A DNA stretch of 58,649 nt from Oceanicola sp. (lineage in GTDB: Bacteria > Pseudomonadota > Alphaproteobacteria > Rhodobacterales > Rhodobacteraceae). The notes beneath the pieces are model-generated. The model worked only from the letters and a program-made list of their open reading frames with translations. It had not been told where the DNA came from and made no database searches. The stretch lies in assembly GCA_022447275.1 (NCBI GenBank), contig JAKVBK010000018.1, positions 1 through 58,649 of the forward strand, in the 5' to 3' direction. A program made the position numbers and the translations under genes. The first letter of the stretch is position 1. Each line of letters begins with the position of its first letter. Of this stretch, positions 1-7,611 are shown piece after piece.

Positions 1-507
1 TTTTATCTACAAATACCGCCGGTTTATGTGATATTCTGCGAGCGATAGAGCTCTGGTAACGCTTGATTAAGTTTCATATTGAGGCAAACGGATAGGTGAA
101 ATCGGCTTGGCCCCAAACATCCCTCCCAAAACGACTGACTGATTCCGTCAATTATAATGGGTGTGGAGACGCTTTGGATTCGTCGCACTAGGACTTATTG
201 AGTTCGCAGTGGCACCAAAACTGTGCACCAGCCAAGCAACAGGCGAAGGTAAACTCAGGCGTCTTCACCGCCTCGTCATGCAAACACGGTTTGAAGTGGA
301 TGCGCATTTTGTGACACCGGATGGAGACACCAACTGGCCCAACCGTCACAGGAGCGCCTGATCCCACGCGGTACGGCTCAGATTCGATCTGCGTGTCACA
401 ACGGACTGAGATTTTGCCCCTGCGCCACACAGAAGGACAGGCCAAAGAAGAAACTGCCCGCCTCTGAATCTTCGAGCGCCATGATAACCGACTGCTTACC
501 TGCCGGT
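1..507. other. left-edge stretch with no recognisable gene
   Basis: About 500 bases lie downstream of the comC-like gene. The first 150 bases are visibly richer in A and T than the rest. Short open frames exist on both strands (161-361 plus, 188-559 minus), but neither resembles a family I know, has a convincing ribosome binding site, or fits the neighbouring operon. The segment may be intergenic or a decayed gene or insertion sequence. I cannot decide which. Confidence 0.4.
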
Positions 508-1512
508 TCAAGAACCTGCCAGTTCGCGCGCCTGTTCGACATAGAGTGTGGGGACGCAAATCCCTTCGTCTCTTGCTATTTGGATGGCTGCCAGACGGCG
601 GGCCCCTGGCAGACGTGCGCCAGGTGTCCCCTCGATGGCGTTCAACAGATCTGCAACCCGCGCCAGATAGCCGTCATCGGCGCTTGGATCGATGGCAATC
701 AGGGTCTGGCCGACGCGTGGCGCCGGCCCCTCCGCATTGAAGAACGAGCCTGCATCGCGGCTGAAGGCACTGCCGGTAAACGCGGCGGCCAGCACTTCGA
801 CCATCAGCGCCAGCGCCGTGCCCTTCGCCTCCCCGATAGGCTGCATGGACCCATCCAAGGCCGCCTCCGGGTCGGTGGTGGGCTGGCCATCTTTGTCAAA
901 GGCCCAGCCCAGTGGGATCTCGCCGCCAGACTTTTTGGCGTTCATGACCTTGCCGCGCGCCACAACCGACAGCGACAGATCAATGACGAGAGGAGGGCCA
1001 TTCTCGCGCGGCGTTGCAAAGGCAATCGGGTTGGTGCCGAACAGGGGATCGCGACCGCCCCAGGGCGCAATTGCTTTGGGCGTGTTTGCCACCATCAGGC
1101 CGATCATCCCCGCAGCGGCAATTTTCTCCACCTGTACTGACAACGCCCCGCAATGGTGGGAATTGGCAATTGCCATGACGCATACGCCCATGTCTCGCGC
1201 TCGGGGCAAACCGACGTCCAGCGCCTTTTCGAGCGCCGGGTAGGCAAAGCCCAGATCGGCATCAATCAGCAAAGAGGCCGGGCCGCGCTCATGAATGGAA
1301 ATCTGTGCCGCCGGGTTGACCTTGCCGCTGCGGGCTTGGGCCACGTAATCAGCGATGCGCGAGAACCCGTGCCCAACCTGGCCTTCCGCCTCTGCAGCGA
1401 CAAGCGCGCGTGCAACGCTCCGCGCTGCATCGGGGGGCAGTCCAGCGGCGCCAAAGACGCGCTCCAACAGGTCTTCGGCCTCTGCAAGCTGCAGTCTGGT
1501 GGTTTCCGGCAT
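508..1512 (-). CDS. comC: Malate/L-lactate dehydrogenase family (Ldh_2) oxidoreductase, probable (2R)-3-sulfolactate dehydrogenase
   Basis: This 334-residue protein belongs to the Ldh_2 (malate/lactate/sulfolactate dehydrogenase) family. It is full length, with the family's active-site His region visible as NSHHCGAL near residue 117 and the GTNPIAFATP segment near residue 160. Family members use NAD(P)H to interconvert 2-oxo and 2-hydroxy acids; ComC interconverts sulfopyruvate and (R)-sulfolactate. It is the last gene of the hps-suy operon, 62 bases after suyB, and that position is the main reason for calling it a sulfolactate enzyme. It could let sulfopyruvate from other sulfonates enter the SuyAB step. 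The family is sure. The substrate is inferred from context, and malate, lactate or ureidoglycolate dehydrogenase are alternatives. Confidence 0.75.
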   Translation of the reverse strand: MPETTRLQLAEAEDLLERVFGAAGLPPDAARSVARALVAAEAEGQVGHGFSRIADYVAQARSGKVNPAAQISIHERGPASLLIDADLGFAYPALEKALDVGLPRARDMGVCVMAIANSHHCGALSVQVEKIAAAGMIGLMVANTPKAIAPWGGRDPLFGTNPIAFATPRENGPPLVIDLSLSVVARGKVMNAKKSGGEIPLGWAFDKDGQPTTDPEAALDGSMQPIGEAKGTALALMVEVLAAAFTGSAFSRDAGSFFNAEGPAPRVGQTLIAIDPSADDGYLARVADLLNAIEGTPGARLPGARRLAAIQIARDEGICVPTLYVEQARELAGS

Positions 1513-1574
1513 CCGCCCCCCGCGATCACATCAGCCAGGGGGCGCAAAGAACAGGCGCCCCCCGGTCGTTTTCG

Positions 1575-2753
1575 TCAGGCGCTGCGGTACAGCTTGGTCA
1601 TCGAGAATTCACGGTGACCAAGTGCCTCGGCCGCGGTATTGCGGCCATTCGCGGTGCGGCGGATCATGTCGATCAGCGCATCGCCTGCCTCATCGATCGT
1701 CTGCTCGCGGCGCAGGATGCCCGACACATCCACATCCACATGCTCGGCCATGGTACGCACGGTGCGCGGGTTGGCCGTGATCTTGATCACTGGCACGATC
1801 GGGTTGCCCACCACGTTGCCCTGCCCTGTGGGGAAGGTGTGGATCACGGCACCGCCAGCCGCCATCAGCGTGACGCATTCCGCTGCCGCAGAAGAGCTGT
1901 CCATGAAATAGAGCCCTGCGCCGGAGTTCGGCATCTCTGCCGGCTCAAGGATGTCGATATACTGCGATGTCCGGCCGATCTTTTCGAGGTTGCCCAGGGC
2001 TTTTTCCTCGATCGTGGTCAAGCCGCCCTCGATATTGCCCTTGGTGGGCTGACTGTCAGACAGATCATCGGTCTGGTGGGCGAAGATCACTTCATCCTGG
2101 TAGGCCTTCCACATCTTGTACCAGCGCGCGCCCACCTCCTCGTTGATCGCGCGTTTCTGGCAGATGTGCTCCGCGCCTGTGATCTCGGAGGTCTCACCAA
2201 AGAAGCCGGTGATGCCCTCGGGCAGCAGCTTGTCGTACATGTTGCCCACGGTTGGGCACGAGCCGAGACCGGTGGTTGTATCGGACTCACCGCATTTGGT
2301 GGACACCCAGAGCTCATTGACAGAGCATTCTTCGCGCTCAAGTTCAGTGGCCCAGTGCACGAAGTCCTTCGCCGCCCATGAGGCCGCCCGGATGGTTTCG
2401 AAATCCCCCTTCTGCTCGATAGAGAACTCAGCCACAGGCTTGCCCGTCTGGCGGATGCCATCGGCGATGCGCTTGGTCCAACCCGGCTCGATCCCGATCA
2501 CCACGACAGCGGCCACATTGGGGTTGGCGCCCGTGCCGATGATGGTGCGGAAATGGGTTTCGAGGTCTTCCCCGAATTGCAGGCGGCCATAGGCATGGGG
2601 AATGGCCATCGTACCCTTAACGTTGTTCGCAACGGCCTCACAGGCCGCGTTCGAGATGTCATCGACGGGCAGGATGATGATGTGGTTACGGACACCCACA
2701 CGGCCATTTTCGCGGCGGAAACCCTTGAAGGTGATATTGGAATATTTTGACAT
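1575..2753 (-). CDS. suyB: (2R)-sulfolactate sulfo-lyase, large (beta) subunit
   Basis: This 392-residue protein is of the UxaA/altronate dehydratase C-terminal family and matches the large subunit SuyB of (R)-sulfolactate sulfo-lyase, which releases sulfite from sulfolactate to give pyruvate in the cytoplasm. Characteristic segments are the N-terminal [17 protein letters not shown], a CGESDTTTG stretch with a conserved Cys near residue 155, and [20 protein letters not shown]. In altronate dehydratases the small and large parts are often one chain; here suyA and suyB are separate, as in known sulfo-lyases. Neighbours hpsN, hpsO and hpsP supply the substrate. The start ATG is preceded by an AGGAG-type site at somewhat long spacing. 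Altronate or galactarate dehydratase is the alternative, but the context argues against it. Confidence 0.9.
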   Translation of the reverse strand: MSKYSNITFKGFRRENGRVGVRNHIIILPVDDISNAACEAVANNVKGTMAIPHAYGRLQFGEDLETHFRTIIGTGANPNVAAVVVIGIEPGWTKRIADGIRQTGKPVAEFSIEQKGDFETIRAASWAAKDFVHWATELEREECSVNELWVSTKCGESDTTTGLGSCPTVGNMYDKLLPEGITGFFGETSEITGAEHICQKRAINEEVGARWYKMWKAYQDEVIFAHQTDDLSDSQPTKGNIEGGLTTIEEKALGNLEKIGRTSQYIDILEPAEMPNSGAGLYFMDSSSAAAECVTLMAAGGAVIHTFPTGQGNVVGNPIVPVIKITANPRTVRTMAEHVDVDVSGILRREQTIDEAGDALIDMIRRTANGRNTAAEALGHREFSMTKLYRSA

Positions 2754-2772
2754 TGCTTTTCTCTCACTCCTG

Positions 2773-2832
2773 CTTCGCTTGGGCAGCGAAGTGCGTGTTG
2801 TCCTGATACCCCTGCACCCTGCGGCGCAGGGG
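2773..2832 (-). other. Two stem-loops between suyA and suyB
   Basis: The 90-base gap inside the operon holds two perfect hairpins. One has CTTCGCT at 2773-2779 pairing with AGCGAAG at 2785-2791 (5-base loop). The other has CCCCTGC at 2809-2815 pairing with GCAGGGG at 2826-2832 (10-base loop). Neither is followed by a T-run in the direction of transcription, so they look more like RNA-processing or stability elements than terminators. They could set unequal amounts of the two subunits. The stems are visible in the sequence; the role is inference. Confidence 0.45.
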
Positions 2833-2843
2833 GGGAGGCGGTA

Positions 2844-3149
2844 TTACCAGCGCTTCGTCTTGCAGTTATGGGTATGCACGTGGCCGCCCTTGGGAATATC
2901 GGCGATGATCTTGCCAATATCTTCACCGTACTTTGTGGCGGTGTCGCCATCCTTGAGATCTTTCAGCGCGATCTTGTGGCCAATCGGCACATCGGCGCCA
3001 GCGGTCAGGCGGAAGGTGGAATTGTCATGGGTGATGCAGCACAGCATATCGGTGCCGGCGGTCAATCCCTCGACCACGACGACGCCCACGTTGTCGGCCT
3101 CTTCGTGAACCAGCAGATGCGGAATTTCATTGGGAGTTGGGTTGGACAT
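2844..3149 (-). CDS. suyA: (2R)-sulfolactate sulfo-lyase, small (alpha) subunit
   Basis: This 101-residue protein is a stand-alone SAF domain of the UxaA N-terminal type, the small subunit of (R)-sulfolactate sulfo-lyase. It works with SuyB to split sulfolactate into pyruvate and sulfite. The conserved end GGHVHTHNCKTKRW contains the H-x-H-N motif typical of this domain, and PIGHKIALKDLKDGD is the usual core. It starts 14 bases after the end of hpsP and is followed by a 90-base gap with two hairpins before suyB. The length agrees with known SuyA proteins. Confidence 0.9.
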   Translation of the reverse strand: MSNPTPNEIPHLLVHEEADNVGVVVVEGLTAGTDMLCCITHDNSTFRLTAGADVPIGHKIALKDLKDGDTATKYGEDIGKIIADIPKGGHVHTHNCKTKRW

Positions 3150-3163
3150 GGAGGTCTCCGGGT

Positions 3164-4150
3164 TCAGCTTGGTTTGAGAATAATTTTCGGGGCCGCGATC
3201 TTGCCAGAGCGAATGTCGGCAAAGGCGCTGGCCCCTTCGGACAGGGCACGGGTTTCGGTCCAGTTGAGGGGGCCGAGTTTGCCTGCATACATGGCCGCGC
3301 AGGTGTCGCGGAAATCCTGCGGCGTATAGGTGTAGGTGCCCGTAAAGGTGATTTCCTGCAGGGTCAGGCGGCGGATATCCAGCCCCCCTGCCCCTCCGCC
3401 GAGCCCCACATGCAGGATCATCCCGCCAGGACGCGTAACGGCAGAAGCCTGTGCGCGGGTTGCATCATAGCCGACCGCATCAATCGTCAGATCGAACTGC
3501 TTGCCGTCCACAGCAGCAGGCACGACCACCTCTGCGGCCTCAAAAGACGACAGGTAAGCACGCCGCGTTTCGTTGGGCTCAACCAAAGTGATGTTTTCAA
3601 TGCCCTGCGCCCGCAGGCAGAGGGCAGCCGCAACACCGATCGCCCCGCCACCAATGACCAGCGCATTCTGCGCCGGATCCGCCACCATGGCTTGCTTGGC
3701 AAGGCGCACCGCGTGCCAACTCACGGCGATTGGCTCGGCCAGTGCGGCCTGCTCCAGCGTCACCTCATCGGGGACGGTCACGAGGTTTTCGCCCGGCATG
3801 GCCACATATTGCGCAAAAGCCCCTTGGCGCGGTGGCATGGAGATGATCTGGCGCTGCGGGCACAAGTTGTTACGGCCCGCCAAGCAGGCGCGGCATTTGC
3901 CGCAGGTCACGAGGGGGTTGATCGTAACGCGCTCTCCGTCGCGGTCGCCGCCGACAACAACCCCAGCCCCTTCATGGCCAAGGATCAGCGGCGCAGGGCG
4001 TCTGTCGTCATGGCCGAGATAAGCATGCATGTCGGAACCACAGACCCCGACGCTGTCAATCCGGACAAGATGCATCCCCGCCCCAACCACCGGATCGGCG
4101 GCATCGCCATAGGCAAGCGTTTCCGGGCCTGTATAGACAAGAGCCTTCAT
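3164..4150 (-). CDS. hpsP: Zinc-dependent alcohol dehydrogenase, probable DHPS 2-dehydrogenase HpsP
   Basis: This is a 328-residue medium-chain dehydrogenase/reductase. The catalytic zinc Cys lies in GVCGSDMHAYLGH (near residue 38), with GHEGAG after it. The structural zinc loop CGKCRACLAGRNNLC has four Cys (near residues 88-102), and GGGAIGVAAAL is the nucleotide-binding turn. In the described DHPS pathway, HpsO and HpsP oxidise and re-reduce carbon 2, turning (S)-DHPS into (R)-DHPS for HpsN. Its ATG overlaps the TGA of hpsO by 4 bases (ATGA), so the two are translationally coupled. Family and operon support the name; substrate specificity has not been shown here. Confidence 0.82.
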   Translation of the reverse strand: MKALVYTGPETLAYGDAADPVVGAGMHLVRIDSVGVCGSDMHAYLGHDDRRPAPLILGHEGAGVVVGGDRDGERVTINPLVTCGKCRACLAGRNNLCPQRQIISMPPRQGAFAQYVAMPGENLVTVPDEVTLEQAALAEPIAVSWHAVRLAKQAMVADPAQNALVIGGGAIGVAAALCLRAQGIENITLVEPNETRRAYLSSFEAAEVVVPAAVDGKQFDLTIDAVGYDATRAQASAVTRPGGMILHVGLGGGAGGLDIRRLTLQEITFTGTYTYTPQDFRDTCAAMYAGKLGPLNWTETRALSEGASAFADIRSGKIAAPKIILKPS

Positions 4151-4911
4151 TTCGCAGTGAACCCCCCATCCACCATCATAACCTGCCCCGTGACATAGGC
4201 CGAAAGATCAGAGCAGAGAAAGAGCAAAGGCCCATCAATGTCTTCAGGTTCGCCATTGCGCCCAATGCAGGTTTGCGCAGCATTGCGCGCCGCCCGTTCC
4301 GGATCCGCGAAGACGGCTTCTGTCAATTCGGTGCGGAAAAAGCCTGGCCCGATGGCATTTGCATTTATCCCGTCCGCCGACCAGGCTTGCGCCATTGCCC
4401 GGGTCATCTGGGCGATGCCGCCCTTCGATGCACCATAGCTCAGCCCACCGGGAAACGCGCGATAGGATTGCAGCGATGCGAATGTCACGATGCGGCCCCA
4501 GCCCTGCTTTTTCATCGCCGGCACACAGGCCTGCGACAGGAAGAAGGGGGCGCGCAGGTTGAGATCGAGGGTCACGTCCCAGCCCTCTGAGGTCAATTCA
4601 TCGGCTGGCTCCCGGGTGTTTATCCCGGCAGCGTGCACCAGAATGTCCGGGGGGCCGAATATCTCCGATGCCTGCGCGGCCAGCCCTTCGAGTGCGGATC
4701 GATCAGCCAGATCACACGTCAGCGCATGGATCGCATCCGGGGCGCTGCTTGCCAAGTCTGCGAGGGGCTCAGCCCGGCGTGCAACAGCCACCACTTTGGC
4801 CCCATGCCGGGCCAGCACGCGGGCGGATTGCCGGCCAAGGCCAGCGCTTGCACCTGTTACCAGCGCCACGCGCCCAGTCAGGTCAAGGGAAGTCGCTGCA
4901 GTCACGATCAC
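4147..4911 (-). CDS. hpsO: Short-chain dehydrogenase, probable DHPS 2-dehydrogenase HpsO
   Basis: This is a 254-residue classical SDR. The cofactor motif TGASAGLGRQ is near residues 19-28, the NAG-like HAAGIN is near residue 91, the catalytic Ser is in FASLQSY, and YGASKGG gives the Y-x-x-x-K pair. The end SAYVTGQVMMVDGGF is standard for the family. Adjacent to hpsN and hpsP, it fits the second DHPS 2-dehydrogenase that interconverts the DHPS enantiomers through a 2-keto intermediate. The start is GTG, sharing a 4-base GTGA overlap with the hpsN stop; a second GTG two codons later is possible. Without the context one could only say SDR oxidoreductase. Confidence 0.82.
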   Translation of the reverse strand: MIVTAATSLDLTGRVALVTGASAGLGRQSARVLARHGAKVVAVARRAEPLADLASSAPDAIHALTCDLADRSALEGLAAQASEIFGPPDILVHAAGINTREPADELTSEGWDVTLDLNLRAPFFLSQACVPAMKKQGWGRIVTFASLQSYRAFPGGLSYGASKGGIAQMTRAMAQAWSADGINANAIGPGFFRTELTEAVFADPERAARNAAQTCIGRNGEPEDIDGPLLFLCSDLSAYVTGQVMMVDGGFTAK

Positions 4912-6215
4912 TCCTCAGGTTTCAGATCAAAGTTCTCGTCGGGGAAAAATTTCGCCAGACGGATATCTGCCGTGCGCGCATGCGCCTCCATCCCCTCCAG
5001 ACGCGAAATCCGGGCCGTCGCCTCGGCAATGGGTTTCATGCCATCCGCGTTCGAGCGCTGCCAGGTTACGACTTTCATGTATTTATGCACAGAAAGACCG
5101 CCAGTATAGGTTGCAGCCCGCGAGGTCGGCAGTACGTGATTGGTGCCCGACGCCTTGTCCCCGAACGCGACGGTGGTTTCTTCGCCCAAGAACAGCGAGC
5201 CGTAGCAAGACAGGCGCTCCAGCCACCAATCCAGATCATCTGCCATGACAGTCAGGTGTTCCGGCGCATACTCGTCTGATGTGGACGCCATCTCTTCTGG
5301 GTCCTCGCATAGGATCACCTCAGCATAATCCCGCCATGCGGCGGTGGCATTTTCGCGGTTCACATCTGGCAGCGCCTCAATCAGCGTTGGCACCAGGCGC
5401 ATGACTTCCTCTGCCAGCAAACGGCTGTCTGTGACAAGCCAGACGGGCGAGTTGTAGCCGTGCTCTGCCTGCCCCACCAGATCAGTGGCGACAATCATGG
5501 GATCGGCGAAGGCATCGGCAAGGATCAGACTGTCGGTTGGGCCTGCGATCATATCGATGCCGACACGTCCAAACAGGATGCGCTTGGCCTCAGCAACGAA
5601 CTGGTTGCCCGGCCCCACAAGGATATTGGCCTTCGGAAGATCAAACAGGCCAAAAGTCATAGCGGCGATCGCCTGCACGCCGCCCATCGCCATGATCTTA
5701 TCTGCGCCACAAATATGGGCGGCATACACGATGGCAGGGGCCACCCCCACGCCGGGGCGTGGCGGCGAACAGGCAACGATATGTTTGCAGCCCGCAACCT
5801 TAGCGGTTGTCACGGTCATGATGGCGCTGGCGATATGGCTGTAGCGTCCGCCCGGCACGTAGCAGCCCGCGGCCTCAACCGGCATCATCTTCTGTCCGGC
5901 CACCATGCCGGGCAGCACCTCGACTTCTATGTCTTGCATCGAGGCCTTCTGGGCCTCGGCGAAGCGTTTCACATTGCCATGGCTGAACTCGATATCGCGT
6001 TTGACCTTCTCCGGCACCAAGGCAATCGCAGCCTCAATTTCAGCCTCGGTCAGCAGCACGTTGCCCTCGTATTTGTCGAACTTGGCCGCATATTCGAGCG
6101 CCTTGGCATCACCGCCCGCTTCGATATCGGACAGGATGCCTTGAACAATTTCACTCACATCGGACGCATCGGAACGCGCGGTGAGGGTCGCTTTCTTGAG
6201 ATATTCACGTGTCAT
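4908..6215 (-). CDS. hpsN: Sulfopropanediol (DHPS) 3-dehydrogenase, histidinol dehydrogenase-like
   Basis: This 435-residue protein of the HisD family oxidises carbon 3 of (R)-DHPS in two NAD-dependent steps to (R)-sulfolactate. The zinc ligands known from HisD align as Q249 and H252 (GQAEHG), D353 (FGDKASGTNH) and H412 (LEGMEAHAR); the general base pair is EYAPEH at E319-H320. It is the first gene of the operon. I chose the ATG at 6215 because it gives the usual family length and has AGGA about 11 bases upstream; an in-frame ATG at 6227 overlaps that site. The open frame continues far upstream, antisense to the regulator, but that part is not protein-like. The suy genes distinguish it from a true histidinol dehydrogenase. 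Confidence 0.92.
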   Translation of the reverse strand: MTREYLKKATLTARSDASDVSEIVQGILSDIEAGGDAKALEYAAKFDKYEGNVLLTEAEIEAAIALVPEKVKRDIEFSHGNVKRFAEAQKASMQDIEVEVLPGMVAGQKMMPVEAAGCYVPGGRYSHIASAIMTVTTAKVAGCKHIVACSPPRPGVGVAPAIVYAAHICGADKIMAMGGVQAIAAMTFGLFDLPKANILVGPGNQFVAEAKRILFGRVGIDMIAGPTDSLILADAFADPMIVATDLVGQAEHGYNSPVWLVTDSRLLAEEVMRLVPTLIEALPDVNRENATAAWRDYAEVILCEDPEEMASTSDEYAPEHLTVMADDLDWWLERLSCYGSLFLGEETTVAFGDKASGTNHVLPTSRAATYTGGLSVHKYMKVVTWQRSNADGMKPIAEATARISRLEGMEAHARTADIRLAKFFPDENFDLKPEE

Positions 6216-6394
6216 GGCAGCGTGCATCCTATCGGTAAACATCGGGAAGGTCTGGATGGGGCGCGGCCGGACAGCCGGTGCGCGCAGACTGCGCTTCGGC
6301 CCGCAGATCCGGACATAGCGGAGCGATAAAATGCCGAAAGCGCCATCCAAGACCCCTGTTTCGCACAGGGCTACTGTACGATTCGACGCCGAAA

Positions 6395-6428
6395 GTAAGC
6401 GCTTACATTTTGCCATGCAAGCGCATAC
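6395..6428. promoter_or_regulatory. Two LacI-type operator-like palindromes in the hps control region
   Basis: GTAAGCGCTTAC at 6395-6406 is a perfect 12-base palindrome with the central CG typical of LacI-family operators. A second copy, GCAAGCGCATAC at 6417-6428, matches it at 10 of 12 positions. Their centres are 22 bases apart, about two helical turns, so two dimers could sit on the same face. They lie between hpsN and the divergent LacI-type gene, well placed to control both. The repeats are directly visible; binding by the neighbouring regulator is inferred. Confidence 0.7.
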
Positions 6429-6500
6429 ATCAATTGTCTGGACGTTATTTTTGCATTGCTGCACACTGCGCGGACACGCACAAGAATACAGGCCATCCAC

Positions 6501-7559
6501 GTGACATCCGGCGCCCCCGAAGACCCAATCCAGCCGCCCACCGGTGTACCAACCCTCGCCGATGTGGCCCGCCACGCGAATGTGTCGACGGCCACTGTTT
6601 CGCGCTGCCTGAATGCGCCAGACAAGGTCGGAGAGGCGACCCGCAACAGGGTGATGGCCGCTGTGAATGAGCTCGGCTATGCGCCCAATTTCAATGCACG
6701 CGCCCTTGCCGCCAAGCGCACCAATACCATCGGCGCTGTCATCCCAACGATCGAAAACACAATATTTGCGCGGGGCCTGCAGGCCTTTCAGGAGGAGCTG
6801 GGCCGGCACGGCTATACGCTGCTCATCGCCTCTTCTGGCTACCGCGAAGATCTTGAGGCGGAACAGATCCGATCCCTTGTGGCGCGCGGCGCGGATGCGC
6901 TGCTGCTCATTGGCTATCATCGCAGCGCAGAACTCTACGCCTTTCTCGAGCGGCGCAACGTGCCTGCCCTTGTGGCGTGGGCATATGACAACCACTCTGA
7001 TCAACCTGCGATCGGCTTTGACAATGTGGCCGCCATGGCCGCATTGGGTCGGCAGGTGATGCAATTGGGGCATCGCAACATCGGGATGATCTCGGGGCGC
7101 ACCCCCACCAATGACAGGGCCCGTGATCGCGTCGAGGGGGTGCGGCACGCGATCTCTGAAGCCGGCCTGCCCCCGGCCAACCTCGTTTTGTTGGAAACGC
7201 AATATGGGATCGAGGAAGGGGCCGAAGCCTTCCGTGAATTGATGGCAAAGGCCCCCGGCACAACAGCGGTTCTGTGCGCAAATGACGTGCTTGCCGTCGG
7301 TGCCCTGCGCGCAGCAAAGGAGATGGGCCTGTCCGTGCCCGATGATATCTCGATCACCGGCTTTGATGATATCGAGTTGGCCACACTGGCCGAACCAGCG
7401 CTCACCACCGTACACGTGCCGCATCGGGAAATGGGGCGGCGCTCCGCGCAGATGCTTGTGTCGATGGTCAGCGGCGACAGCGCGCAGACACGCGTCGAGC
7501 TCAGCACTGACATCCGCCTGCGGCAAACACTTGGCCCACCGCCAATGCGCCGGCGCTAG
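6501..7559 (+). CDS. LacI-family transcriptional regulator, probable regulator of the DHPS operon
   Basis: The N-terminal LacI helix-turn-helix is clear (PTLADVARHANVSTATVSRCLN followed by NARALAAKRT, the hinge). It is followed by a periplasmic-binding-like effector domain with GRTPTNDRARDRVEGV and ITGFDDIELATLAEPALTTV. The protein is 352 residues from the GTG at 6501, or 367 from a TTG at 6456; GTG is preferred because little precedes the HTH, though its ribosome site (ACAGG) is weak. It is transcribed away from hpsN, with palindromic operators between them, so repression relieved by DHPS or sulfolactate is the simple reading. It ends 52 bases from the convergent paaZ. Confidence 0.85.
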   Translation: MTSGAPEDPIQPPTGVPTLADVARHANVSTATVSRCLNAPDKVGEATRNRVMAAVNELGYAPNFNARALAAKRTNTIGAVIPTIENTIFARGLQAFQEELGRHGYTLLIASSGYREDLEAEQIRSLVARGADALLLIGYHRSAELYAFLERRNVPALVAWAYDNHSDQPAIGFDNVAAMAALGRQVMQLGHRNIGMISGRTPTNDRARDRVEGVRHAISEAGLPPANLVLLETQYGIEEGAEAFRELMAKAPGTTAVLCANDVLAVGALRAAKEMGLSVPDDISITGFDDIELATLAEPALTTVHVPHREMGRRSAQMLVSMVSGDSAQTRVELSTDIRLRQTLGPPPMRRR

Positions 7560-7611
7560 GGCGCACGACGGGGCTGATACGCGGGCAAAAGAAAGATGGG
7601 CGCGCCGCTGC

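Noticed and set aside
1575-3149. Altronate dehydratase (UxaA) reading of suyA-suyB
   Set aside because: The split subunits and the immediate hpsNOP neighbours fit sulfo-lyase; no uronate genes are nearby.
4908-6215. Histidinol dehydrogenase (hisD) reading
   Set aside because: The motif set is shared, but there are no his genes around and the operon is clearly for sulfonate breakdown.
6216-7526. The hpsN frame stays open for 437 codons upstream, giving an 872-residue reading
   Set aside because: The extra part is antisense to the LacI-type gene, is Cys/His/Arg-rich without any domain, and includes the operator region. The HisD-family N-terminus begins at ATG 6215.
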